64,000 nucleotides of DNA, from positions 24,710 through 88,709 of IMG/VR virus record IMGVR_UViG_3300015195_000004; one strand, given 5' to 3'. The position numbers were made by a program, and so were the translations under genes. The first letter of the stretch is position 1. Every line of letters starts with the position of its first letter. The notes beneath the pieces were generated by a model. It saw nothing but the letters and a program-made list of their open reading frames with translations. It searched no databases and was not told the origin of the DNA. This document shows positions 1-7,423 of the stretch, piece by piece. The DNA is from a virus.

Positions 1-553
1 GAGTCGGTAGAGGAAAAGTAAGCGTAAGACTAAAGTCAAAGCGCCTTTTCACGAGGGCTAAAATCGGCATCTTACCTTTAATATCGACTATCCTTGCATC
101 AATATAAGCATAATCAACTATTGCTGGAGTAATTAAACTATAGTCTGTTAGCCCCATCGTCAACTGGGTTGTTAAGCTCTTGAAGAGACTACGTAAGATA
201 TAGGCAGACTGTAGGGAAGCCTTCTGAGCACCTGTACTAGGATCAACATATAACCCAGGATATACGCACATCATTATCTGTGTCTTATTCCATACTAACT
301 GGTCTGCATTACCCGTACTCCACACAGGACCTACGTCCATAGGGTCTTCTAGTACAATTGCAGGGACTGTGGAGATAAGAAGAAGGTCATCTGGATACTC
401 TAGTAGTACTTGTATATGCTTACTATAGTTAGTAGAAGCTACTGCTGTATTATAAGGAGCCACTATATTAACGTCTAGTAACTGTTGTACAGAAGACATT
501 ACATTAGTTAGTAATGACTTTCCAAGAGGTAGGTGCGGAGTGATTGGAGGCAT
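1..553 (-). CDS. Virion structural protein, C-terminus beyond the left edge
   Basis: An uninterrupted reading frame starts at the ATG at 551-553 and runs off the left edge after 184 codons. The visible part begins MPPITPHLPLGKSLL and has no recognised motif. It starts directly after the stop of the 555-998 gene, so the two are probably translationally coupled. Its place at the head-distal end of the leftward structural block suggests a neck or tail protein. That role is inferred from position only. Confidence 0.6.
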   Translation of the reverse strand, partial: MPPITPHLPLGKSLLTNVMSSVQQLLDVNIVAPYNTAVASTNYSKHIQVLLEYPDDLLLISTVPAIVLEDPMDVGPVWSTGNADQLVWNKTQIMMCVYPGLYVDPSTGAQKASLQSAYILRSLFKSLTTQLTMGLTDYSLITPAIVDYAYIDARIVDIKGKMPILALVKRRFDFSLTLTFPLPT

Positions 554-554
554 A

Positions 555-998
555 TTATACTATCTCCGATGTGCTCTTAAGATATACAGACTGTATAGTA
601 CAAGTTGCCATAACTCTGCCTTCATCTACAACTCCACTAACTTTAGTGAAGCGACTTCCATCTAAAAATGGGTCAATATATTCAGCTTGTGCTAGTAGAG
701 ATTTATATAACATAGGAATAGTAATAGTCCCTTTAATTACTCTATTACGCCCTACTTCAGTAGGAACCATGGTATCGTCCTCTAAGAACTGGCCTTTTAT
801 ATACCTGAATGTATAATGTGAAGAATCTTCAACTGGGTCGTTGTCAGACGTAAAGAGGTTTTGACCAGGGGTATAAGTAGCAGGAACACCTGATCCAATA
901 CGCATTACTAACTGCATTACAACACCAGTCATATTAAATATATTTAGTTGGTGCCTTAGCACACGCCTATATGAAAATTTCGGCACTATAAGCACCAA
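555..998 (-). CDS. Hypothetical virion protein
   Basis: About 147 aa of mixed alpha/beta composition with no motif I recognise. The start is uncertain: the frame opens with TTG then GTG immediately after an AAAAGG ribosome site, and another GTG at 986 has a longer spacing. It lies between a tail-fibre-like gene and a structural gene cut by the edge, which suggests a connector or tail-completion protein. That is inference from position. Confidence 0.55.
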   Translation of the reverse strand: MVLIVPKFSYRRVLRHQLNIFNMTGVVMQLVMRIGSGVPATYTPGQNLFTSDNDPVEDSSHYTFRYIKGQFLEDDTMVPTEVGRNRVIKGTITIPMLYKSLLAQAEYIDPFLDGSRFTKVSGVVDEGRVMATCTIQSVYLKSTSEIV

Positions 999-1013
999 CC
1001 TTTTATATTATTC

Positions 1014-1541
1014 TTAGTGTCCTAAAACAACCCAGTCTACTGAGCAAGTTGAAGAAGCATCTCCACCAAATACTTGAATTGATATAGCTGCTGCTGTAGG
1101 GGCTGCACCATTTGGGTAAGCAGCTAGAATCTTTAATGTAGCTGATGTATGACTACGAATAGTCAATACAATGCTGTCTGTTGAAGTTGCAAAGGGAACT
1201 GCATAAGTTACAAGTGATGGCGCGGAACCGTCTGCTGCTACAGCAGTCTTTGTTCCTCGTTTAAGAACATTAGAACCAATTACTAGTGATTCTGCCCCGG
1301 CAGCACCAGATACAATAGCACTAGCAGCAATACTGATTGCTGGAGTTGCTCCGCCTGAGGATGCTATGGGGGAAGTTCCTGTTACTGATGTGACTGCGCC
1401 TTCACCAGAAGCTACTTGAGTTACTGTAGCCTTCTTATGTACTCCGCCTTGGGAAATTACTACAAGGTCTGAACCTGAAACGCTGCCTGCTGCAGATAAA
1501 CTGGCAATAGCAACATCATGAATTGCAAAAAGATCGGACAT
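1014..1541 (-). CDS. Tail-fibre or decoration-like protein, low complexity
   Basis: 175 aa, rich in Ala, Ser, Gly and Thr. The middle contains VTSVTGTSPIASSGG, a pattern typical of phage tail-fibre and baseplate-appendage repeats. The C-terminal half looks beta-rich and ends CSVDWVVLGH. A strong AAGGAG ribosome site precedes the ATG. Neighbours on both sides are also beta-rich virion-type proteins. The exact virion location is not determinable from sequence. Confidence 0.6.
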   Translation of the reverse strand: MSDLFAIHDVAIASLSAAGSVSGSDLVVISQGGVHKKATVTQVASGEGAVTSVTGTSPIASSGGATPAISIAASAIVSGAAGAESLVIGSNVLKRGTKTAVAADGSAPSLVTYAVPFATSTDSIVLTIRSHTSATLKILAAYPNGAAPTAAAISIQVFGGDASSTCSVDWVVLGH

Positions 1542-1591
1542 ATTATGTTATTCTCCTTAGATTTTATCTATGGGCTAATGCCCGATTTAAA

Positions 1592-2581
1592 CTAGTCGCA
1601 CGTTACATTGAAGGTGACTGTTCCACCCGCAGTCCACACGCTTGCTAATGTATATGTTACACTAAACCCATAGCCGCCGACGATTGGAGGGGCTGGTGGA
1701 GGTAACACATTGACTTCGCCTGTAATCGGAGAGGCCGGAGGTGCAGTTCCTTGTACGTTTGCGGAACAAAATAAATCTGGATTTTGTGTTGTGAATAAAG
1801 CCGTGCAGGTAGTCCCACCCGGAGCTATACTACAGGAAGGAGCGGTTAATGGGTGCCAGGGCCGGGAAACGGTCACGCCAGTATCCGAAGTTATGCCATT
1901 TGAATTATACAAAAGACCAGTAACAATAACTGAACCTGATGATCCGCCGCATAAGTTACTAGGACCGGCTTGTAATCCCAATGACCATGGACCACAAGAA
2001 CCGGGAGAGGCGCCCGATCCGCCTGATGAAAGTTGAGCTATTCCCCCACCAGTAGTTCCCCACGACACACCGCCACCGTCTACGCCGGTTGTGCCAATGG
2101 ATAAAATACTGTTACCCCGCATATTTAGATAATTAGCACCAACAGAGTTTGTCTGCAGTCCTGCACACATGGCTACGGAGCCTAGATTAGTGTCAATAAG
2201 CAGGTAGGGGCCGTTATTGAAGGTATCATTTATCGCAAGGCCGTTTCCCGTAACTCCAAAGCAAGACTGTGAAGCGTCCGCGCCTATGTTTATAATCGCC
2301 CCGGCACTTCCCGGAGCGCCTAGTATATTGATTAGAGACGGCCTATTCGTATTCACAACACCATAGTTATTCGTCCCCGTCCAGTTATTCGTGCCTGCGA
2401 AGGTTGGGCCGCCTCCACCACTTACTACCCAAGAAGGGGAGGTACCATTAGTGCCTAATACTTTACCAGACTGTCCTGTTTGGTTAGGAAGCTGGAAGTA
2501 GGGTTGAAATACGGCGTATGAATATCCTTGTAGGAGGATAAAACATAGAGAGACAAGAGTTAAAGAGCGTAGAATTTTCAT
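1592..2581 (-). CDS. Gly-rich tail-fibre-like protein with an N-terminal signal peptide
   Basis: 329 aa. Residues 1-23 form a signal peptide (MKILRSLTLVSLCFILLQG, then SYA cleavage). The next section (GKVLGTNGTSPSW) is the linker repeat common in tail fibres. The rest is Gly/Thr/Asn-rich with tandem TGTNN-type repeats and a Cys-containing C-terminal beta domain. A signal peptide is unusual for a virion protein, so it may be exported instead and act at the cell surface. The start overlaps the upstream stop as TAATG. Confidence 0.6.
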   Translation of the reverse strand: MKILRSLTLVSLCFILLQGYSYAVFQPYFQLPNQTGQSGKVLGTNGTSPSWVVSGGGGPTFAGTNNWTGTNNYGVVNTNRPSLINILGAPGSAGAIINIGADASQSCFGVTGNGLAINDTFNNGPYLLIDTNLGSVAMCAGLQTNSVGANYLNMRGNSILSIGTTGVDGGGVSWGTTGGGIAQLSSGGSGASPGSCGPWSLGLQAGPSNLCGGSSGSVIVTGLLYNSNGITSDTGVTVSRPWHPLTAPSCSIAPGGTTCTALFTTQNPDLFCSANVQGTAPPASPITGEVNVLPPPAPPIVGGYGFSVTYTLASVWTAGGTVTFNVTCD

Positions 2582-2862
2582 TATGAACTAACTCCAATCG
2601 AACCTTGCCAACCACCAGTACCAGTTACATAAATAGCCTTATGAGCCTGTCTACGTACAGGATAAGTCTGATTAGGGCCTGTGGCTGGAATAACTGCAAG
2701 AATAGTGCCGGAACCTGCTGTATTATCATAAAATATTAAATCTCCACTAGGAGCACTGGCATTCTCTACAGTTACATCAAATAGGACGACTCCACCATAA
2801 GAGCATATAATGCCGTCTGATCCTGGAATAGGAATAAGTGTTTCAGCAAAATCATTTATCAT
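2581..2862 (-). CDS. Small beta-rich virion-type protein, paralogue of the 3296-3574 gene
   Basis: 93 aa. I start it at MINDFAETLIPIPGSDG because an AGAGG ribosome site precedes that ATG; a longer upstream frame overlaps the neighbouring gene. It aligns end to end with the protein at 3296-3574: both begin with a 17-residue segment ending SDG and end GW-x-x-(S/T)-IGV-(S/A)S. This points to local duplication of a small surface or decoration protein. The function is unknown. Confidence 0.6.
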   Translation of the reverse strand: MINDFAETLIPIPGSDGIICSYGGVVLFDVTVENASAPSGDLIFYDNTAGSGTILAVIPATGPNQTYPVRRQAHKAIYVTGTGGWQGSIGVSS

Positions 2863-2873
2863 TATATACCTCT

Positions 2874-3275
2874 TTATGTTAGTTCTGTAAGATGGGCAGT
2901 TCCATTTACTGCAGACCAAATCCCTGAAATTACACCAGTATAAGGAATGCCTGTTCCAGACATTTCCCAAGTATTACCTGCTAAAACCTCATCTGTGTAT
3001 ATAACTAGGCTTGCTGTAGCGGCATAAGCTATAAATAGTGTTTTAGTACTTCCATTTTGCAGTATTGCACCTTTTCTAGATGCATTAGAAGCTAATAACA
3101 CAACAGTAGTTGCAGATGAAGCAACACTGGTTAGAGTAGCGGTAGCCGATGTTGTAGGTGTGATAGTAACTGCAGGAGTGGATAAAAACTTTACTGACAT
3201 TTCTCCTGTGGCAGACACTGTACCTACATTACCTGTAGAGGGGTCTAAAATAGCAACAAAAGGATTACTAGACAT
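2874..3275 (-). CDS. Virion-associated beta-rich protein
   Basis: 133 aa, Thr/Ser/Ala-rich in the first half. The second half (RKGAILQNGSTKTLFIAY, then GIPYTGVISGIWSA and AHLTELT) resembles small phage proteins found near tail-fibre genes. AGGAG precedes the ATG. It sits between two paralogous genes, which suggests an appendage or decoration cluster. No enzymatic residues are evident. Confidence 0.6.
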   Translation of the reverse strand: MSSNPFVAILDPSTGNVGTVSATGEMSVKFLSTPAVTITPTTSATATLTSVASSATTVVLLASNASRKGAILQNGSTKTLFIAYAATASLVIYTDEVLAGNTWEMSGTGIPYTGVISGIWSAVNGTAHLTELT

Positions 3276-3295
3276 GAAGTTCTCCTAACGTATAT

Positions 3296-3574
3296 TTAAG
3301 ATGCAACACCAATTGTAGCGGCCCATCCAGCTACATTTTTTATATATAAAGGGGTTATACAATAAATTCCTATAAGCCAGGTGCCTGTAGGAGTATATTT
3401 ATTAACTGCGGCGACTAATATACCTGATGGGTTTTCTAGATAAAAAAGCAAATCATCAGGAGGCACCGTTGGGTTATATACTGTTATGTTTACCACTGTT
3501 ATACTAGGGTAGGGAACTAAAATGCCATCCGAGGCAGGCAGAATGATATAGTTCGCCGCAAAAGGCGGTATCAT
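3296..3574 (-). CDS. Small beta-rich virion-type protein, paralogue of the 2581-2862 gene
   Basis: 92 aa. The start is placed at the ATG giving MIPPFAANYIILPASDG, because that makes its N-terminus the same length as its paralogue. A GTG four codons upstream is possible. Hydrophobic residues alternate as in a beta sandwich, and the C-terminus (GWAATIGVAS) matches the paralogue. The role is unknown; a virion surface protein is likely from context. Confidence 0.55.
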   Translation of the reverse strand: MIPPFAANYIILPASDGILVPYPSITVVNITVYNPTVPPDDLLFYLENPSGILVAAVNKYTPTGTWLIGIYCITPLYIKNVAGWAATIGVAS

Positions 3575-3701
3575 AGAGGCTATCACCCTTCTTTTGTTCT
3601 AAATAAGAATTGGAGCAGGCGGCGGATAGAGACTCTTCATCATACCTGTCTACATGTACCTCAACAGGTCCTTTATCTCTGAGAAACAGAGGCCCACTTA
3701 T

Positions 3702-3791
3702 TTAATGAATAACCCCTAGTACTAAAAGTAGCAATATTACAACTAAAGGCGCTCCACAAAGCCAGAGTATTAGTGGAATAAGAAGCGGCAT
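3702..3791 (-). CDS. 29-aa single-pass membrane micro-protein
   Basis: Starts MPLLIPLILWLCGAPLV and is almost entirely one hydrophobic helix. It overlaps the stop of the upstream membrane gene as TAATG, so the pair is probably co-translated. Tandem tiny membrane proteins in a structural block are often holin or lysis accessories, but no specific family is recognisable. Low-complexity hydrophobic ORFs can arise by chance. Confidence 0.4.
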   Translation of the reverse strand: MPLLIPLILWLCGAPLVVILLLLVLGVIH

Positions 3792-3925
3792 TAGATGTGC
3801 AACCCATAATGGCTTATACCAAGGATAAGTACAGCAAGCCATAAGAATCCAGGAATGAACCTAGGAAGGGTTAGAGGAACGGCAGCAAGTGCCATGAAGA
3901 TTACGAATAGAATTAGTGACATGCT
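3791..3925 (-). CDS. 44-aa two-helix membrane protein
   Basis: Begins MSMSLILFVIFMALAAVP and contains two hydrophobic segments (about residues 3-18 and 27-42) joined by a Pro/Arg turn. A longer in-frame extension to 4039 runs through a tRNA-like fold and is rejected as a start. Holin-like architecture is possible. Function is unassigned. Confidence 0.45.
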   Translation of the reverse strand, partial: SMSLILFVIFMALAAVPLTLPRFIPGFLWLAVLILGISHYGLHI

Positions 3926-4381
3926 CATAAAGAACACACTTTCGGAGATAACTTTTCTGGTTAAGAAATTGGCATGGTGCTCGGGTAACGCACCCGTCTG
4001 TGGAGATTTGGAGGCTCTACTGATCCTTGATCTCACCATATAAGTGCCTCAGGTTACGGCTACTGAAGCTCCCACCAATCGTATCCCTGCAGAGACGGCG
4101 GATTACATATTATTTATTTAGTCTCTAATTATGCCTTAGAGAGGTCAGACGCAGTTCCATCCACAGAATGCTCAGGCTATACTTGCATTGGACCTAAGAT
4201 ATAAATATCCATAGGAGGGGTATACCCAGGAAGCCATCCTGGCCCATTCACTAGACTTTATTTGTTAGTCTAGCCGACACGTCTACAAGGACGGGTTTCA
4301 ACTCCCACGGGGTAGAGGAGTGGTGTCTATGAAGCGGCTCACAGTTTATCGGAGTCCTTAATAGAAATCCCGTTAACATTT
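3926..4381 (-). other. Structured non-coding stretch in the late region
   Basis: About 455 bases without a credible gene. It holds several stable inverted repeats: a GGGGTATACCCC palindrome near 4217, CCAGGA/TCCTGG with a 5-nt loop near 4229-4245, a 7-bp CTAGACT/AGTCTAG stem with an A-rich loop on the minus strand near 4250-4273, and AAGGAC/GTCCTT arms bracketing about 4288-4360. A tRNA-like fold lies at its left end. A-rich loops on the minus strand suggest it is read leftward with its neighbours. Confidence 0.45.
3970..4039 (-). ncRNA. tRNA-like element, possibly a degenerate tRNA-Trp
   Basis: Read leftward, the ends pair as a 6-bp acceptor (ATGGTG with CACCAT) followed by G and an encoded CCA. 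Near the 3' end CGGGT/ACCCG forms a T-arm-like hairpin, but with a 5-nt loop. In the middle CTCCAAA would place U33 before a CCA anticodon. The anticodon and D stems pair poorly and the length is about 70 nt, so it may be a decayed tRNA or another RNA. Confidence 0.25.
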
Positions 4382-4561
4382 TTATACTAGTGGAATTGTT
4401 GGTGGAAATACTGTGGCATTAATTGTAGCAATATCTAAATCCTGTGTTGCAGGAACAGCTTCTCCTGCTGCTACATCAAGTATATTAGTTATATAGTTAA
4501 TATTAGGAGCATCATTTACAATTATCTTATGTATGCCGCCGATTGTTACTTCGTGTGCCAT
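4382..4561 (-). CDS. 59-aa hypothetical protein
   Basis: Starts MAHEVTIGGIHKIIV after a GGAGG ribosome site and ends PPTIPLV. It is short, beta-rich and without cysteines or charged clusters. It sits immediately downstream of a holin-like gene in the structural block, so a minor virion protein or lysis accessory is possible. No family is recognised. Confidence 0.55.
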   Translation of the reverse strand: MAHEVTIGGIHKIIVNDAPNINYITNILDVAAGEAVPATQDLDIATINATVFPPTIPLV

Positions 4562-4591
4562 CTAGAGGATACCTCCGATAGATTTATCCAT

Positions 4592-4927
4592 CTAGGGTTT
4601 GTTCTCAATCCCAAGGGGATGAGAGGGTCCTGATACTGTGGAAATTATGTTTAAAGAGGGGGCTGTTGCCTTAGGAGGGGACGAATCTGATGGACTAGGA
4701 ACAACTACCTGAGGAGAGAGGACGGTCCCTGAAGGGGCACCAATTACTCGTAAAACCTGACTAGAAACCATTCCTGCCATGCCTAAAAATGCTACAATCT
4801 TTGGACTATAAGAACCAAAAATGGCAGTTAAACTAGACTGAAATACGGAGTCAGCAACTATAGAAGAAAGGCCTACTATAAGAGACAAGATACTCGCTAG
4901 GTCCAGGGGATGAACATTTTTAAACAT
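4592..4927 (-). CDS. Holin-like membrane protein
   Basis: 111 aa. Two predicted membrane segments (about residues 9-30 and 38-62) with a short charged turn are followed by a Ser/Pro-rich hydrophilic tail. Small two-helix proteins with a polar C-terminus in the late region are commonly holins. No lysin is in the window to support pairing. It overlaps the end of the 4920-5288 gene. Confidence 0.45.
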   Translation of the reverse strand: MFKNVHPLDLASILSLIVGLSSIVADSVFQSSLTAIFGSYSPKIVAFLGMAGMVSSQVLRVIGAPSGTVLSPQVVVPSPSDSSPPKATAPSLNIISTVSGPSHPLGIENKP

Positions 4928-5288
4928 TATTTTCTCCTAAAGTTTTATTAGCTTCTCCAGCAATTAATCCCATTGCATACTTTAATCCTTCAATACCGCT
5001 TACCATTTCCGCTATCAGTAAGGTAAGATTACCATCCGGGGCAGTAAATAACTTCTCTGCAACTACATAACGCATTAGTTCAGGGTTGTGTTGGATGCCC
5101 GGCGACATTGTAATAATACACATATAAATGTTAGACAAGAAAGATGCCCGATCTACGAATTCTAACGGTCCTATACCATCTGGTACAAGGAGGATTTCCT
5201 CTTCATCCGTGATACAAAGTTTTGTCAAAATCGTCTGAATTCCGGCATTAATTTCGACTTTACGCTTATTTTCATATTCGTGATTCAT
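4920..5288 (-). CDS. Hypothetical soluble protein
   Basis: 122 aa, beginning MNHEYENKRKVEINAG. It is mostly helical with an acidic patch (TDEEEI) and hydrophobic C-terminal half. No motif is recognised. It overlaps the following membrane gene by 8 bases and shares its operon. Confidence 0.5.
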   Translation of the reverse strand: MNHEYENKRKVEINAGIQTILTKLCITDEEEILLVPDGIGPLEFVDRASFLSNIYMCIITMSPGIQHNPELMRYVVAEKLFTAPDGNLTLLIAEMVSGIEGLKYAMGLIAGEANKTLGENNV

Positions 5289-5461
5289 TAAAAGTCACTA
5301 TTCTTTACAAAAGAAGTTTCATTTTCAGTATGAGTGCAGATATTACCTGCTGGATTATAAGGATTCTCTTCAGAACCAATAGGATAGGAACAGGGAATAT
5401 GAATAGAAGTTGGATTTAGTCTCTTTTTGGGGGCATTAACTGTAATCTCAGAGTTGTCCAT
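5288..5461 (-). CDS. 57-aa hypothetical protein
   Basis: Begins MDNSEITVNAPKKRL. The ATG at 5459-5461 overlaps the stop of the upstream secreted micro-protein as TAATG, which is why I prefer it to the ATG at 5479. It is rich in Pro, Asn and Ser and contains two cysteines. Function is unknown. Confidence 0.5.
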   Translation of the reverse strand: MDNSEITVNAPKKRLNPTSIHIPCSYPIGSEENPYNPAGNICTHTENETSFVKNSDF

Positions 5462-5631
5462 TATGACTTCTTTACACATACATAATGTACATAACCTTCA
5501 GTAACATTGCTCATTAAATCTGATGCCCAAGTATGACCGGCATTTTGGCAAGACACATTAGACGAGAATCCGGGTATTGCTACTGGAATATTTGCAGAAT
5601 CGCAAAGAAGGGTAAGAATTAATATCCACAT
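5461..5631 (-). CDS. Secreted 56-aa Cys-containing micro-protein
   Basis: Begins MWILILTLLCDSANIP, a short hydrophobic export signal. The remaining chain of about 40 residues holds two cysteines (SCQNAGHTW and YVCVKKS) that could form a disulfide. A perfect consensus promoter sits just upstream, with only 9 nt between its -10 box and the ATG. This small exported protein therefore has its own transcript inside the structural operon. A host-surface role such as superinfection exclusion is an inference. Confidence 0.55.
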   Translation of the reverse strand: MWILILTLLCDSANIPVAIPGFSSNVSCQNAGHTWASDLMSNVTEGYVHYVCVKKS

Positions 5632-5640
5632 AATATAGAA

Positions 5641-5669
5641 ATTATACTATTAAATTTTCTACTTGTCAA
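5641..5669 (-). promoter_or_regulatory. Perfect sigma70-type promoter for the 5461-5631 gene
   Basis: TTGACA (5664-5669), a 17-bp spacer and TATAAT (5641-5646), both boxes at full consensus. The start codon lies 9 nt beyond the -10, so the leader would be 2-3 nt at most. Confidence 0.8.
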
Positions 5670-5685
5670 GTACCGAACATATGTT

Positions 5686-6774
5686 CTAGAGCCAAAATCC
5701 CATACTTGAACCGATATTCGCCCCGGCGACTATGAGAGAATATACCGGTAAAACGCCACTTACATCGAAGAAACTTTCAAATTCTCCGCGACTCATGTAA
5801 GTCCTGGTGTTATAAATGTAATTATTACACCTAGCGGTAATCTCCGGTTCCAAGTCACTCAGCCTACTAGCAGCAGCCTGTAAAGCTCGTCCTGGATCAG
5901 CAGACCATTCAACCTTACCGTCTTTCCAAGATTCGGCTGTAGCTAAATCAGAAGACATCTGTTGGTCAATAATCTTTTTGAAGGAAATCATCATTACTAG
6001 TTCTGCCAAATCCCTACTTGGGAAAGGAGTTACTAGGTAATATAGGTTATTAGAGTTATTTACTTGGTATCCGTTAATGCCGTAGTGACTCAACATACTA
6101 ACTGAATTTAACATAAGATTACGTAATTCATCATTAGTATAATTAACTTTTGTGTATTCAACCCTCATATAGCTATTTAATGCCGGGGTTACTTTAAAGT
6201 CAATGTAGCCGCCGATTTCATTAACAAAGAAATCAGTATACTGGACTAAAGAAACAGCAGCACCTTTATTAGCGCCTGCGTAAACAAGAGGATTAGGGAG
6301 TAGTTTAATAGTATCATCATTTTGTAGGAAGGAGAGATAGAACCTGTTTGTTGCCGCGTCTGTGATAAACGGCATTACATTTGATCCCGTACCCTCTGTT
6401 GGGGTTGTGGAATCAGTTAAGGGAATACCTATATCTCTAGCATATGACTGCCTGAAATTATCTAACAATGCCGAAATTTGAATATCATATAGAGGTTGTG
6501 TAGCATAAAACGGGCGAGACTGTGCAGTATCAAATACAACTCCAGAAGGTCCACCAGTAATATTGATGATAGGAGTTACCCGGTAAAGGTCTAGGGGGCC
6601 TCCTGTAGCATCATAGATATTAAGATTTGATGTAGTTCCTGTGTATCCTGAAAGGGCTACGTAGGTGCCCATTGGTGCAGGTGCGTTCGCAACAGCACGA
6701 GAGACTACTACATTATAACCTACAGTTGTAAAACTGCCAGAAGGAACAAAAGAAGGAAAGCTAAACAAATTCAT
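5686..6774 (-). CDS. Virion structural protein
   Basis: 362 aa with a strong AAGGAGAG ribosome site. It begins with a Gly/Ser/Val-rich beta section (MNLFSFPSFVPSGSF) and ends with a hydrophobic Gly-Ser stretch (GANIGSSMGFWL). The central region is mixed. The gene is two places downstream of the major capsid gene among structural genes, so a head-completion or tail protein is most likely. I do not recognise the family. Confidence 0.6.
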   Translation of the reverse strand: MNLFSFPSFVPSGSFTTVGYNVVVSRAVANAPAPMGTYVALSGYTGTTSNLNIYDATGGPLDLYRVTPIINITGGPSGVVFDTAQSRPFYATQPLYDIQISALLDNFRQSYARDIGIPLTDSTTPTEGTGSNVMPFITDAATNRFYLSFLQNDDTIKLLPNPLVYAGANKGAAVSLVQYTDFFVNEIGGYIDFKVTPALNSYMRVEYTKVNYTNDELRNLMLNSVSMLSHYGINGYQVNNSNNLYYLVTPFPSRDLAELVMMISFKKIIDQQMSSDLATAESWKDGKVEWSADPGRALQAAASRLSDLEPEITARCNNYIYNTRTYMSRGEFESFFDVSGVLPVYSLIVAGANIGSSMGFWL

Positions 6775-6867
6775 GTAGTAACTCTCCTTTATAACTTATA
6801 TTAGATTTAACAGGACTGAGCCCTGATAAGCAATTCCTGTAATATCCGCCAGAAGGGCCGGTTTAAA

Positions 6868-7353
6868 TTATTCAGTTACTTTCTTAGGCCGTCCAACAGA
6901 CTTAACTGCAGGATATGAAGTATCATCTTCTTCTGAGACTACTTTTTGTTCATCCATAAACGAATCTGATACTATCTTAATCAAACCCTGTTCTTCTTGA
7001 TATGATAATTCATCTCTAATTTCATTATTAACTGTATGAACTTCGGCGGCAAGTTTTGCCTGCTCTACTTTATAAGCATTCTTAACGGTTTCATCTGAGT
7101 GCTTCGCAATGTGTCCTGGGAGACCTCTAACCGTCTCTGATTCTAACTCTACTTCAAAGATGTGATTAAAATCATATCCCTCTACCCATGCGTTGCCCGC
7201 AACTCCAGGAACCTGTACCATATTCATACCTTGCTTGGGGAAGAAGTTACCAAACTGCTTATCATTGTCGCCAGAGCGTCCAATACGGAAGCCTCCGGGC
7301 TTTAAAAACTTAAATTTTATAATTGTGGCTGTGCTGTGTATTGTTCTGCTCAT
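6868..7353 (-). CDS. Hypothetical structural protein
   Basis: 161 aa. An N-terminal beta part (TIIKFKFLKPGGFRIGRSG) is followed by a helical charged middle and a basic end (SVGRPKKVTE). A ribosome site AAAGAGAT precedes the ATG. The position directly after the capsid gene suits a head protein or a DNA-binding morphogenesis factor. The C-terminal GRPKK resembles an AT-hook core. Confidence 0.5.
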   Translation of the reverse strand: MSRTIHSTATIIKFKFLKPGGFRIGRSGDNDKQFGNFFPKQGMNMVQVPGVAGNAWVEGYDFNHIFEVELESETVRGLPGHIAKHSDETVKNAYKVEQAKLAAEVHTVNNEIRDELSYQEEQGLIKIVSDSFMDEQKVVSEEDDTSYPAVKSVGRPKKVTE

Positions 7354-7423
7354 CTTATCTCTTTTCTAATGTTAAATAAATTGTAAAGAGGGATCAATAA
7401 AGACCCCTCTAAAACAAATATTC

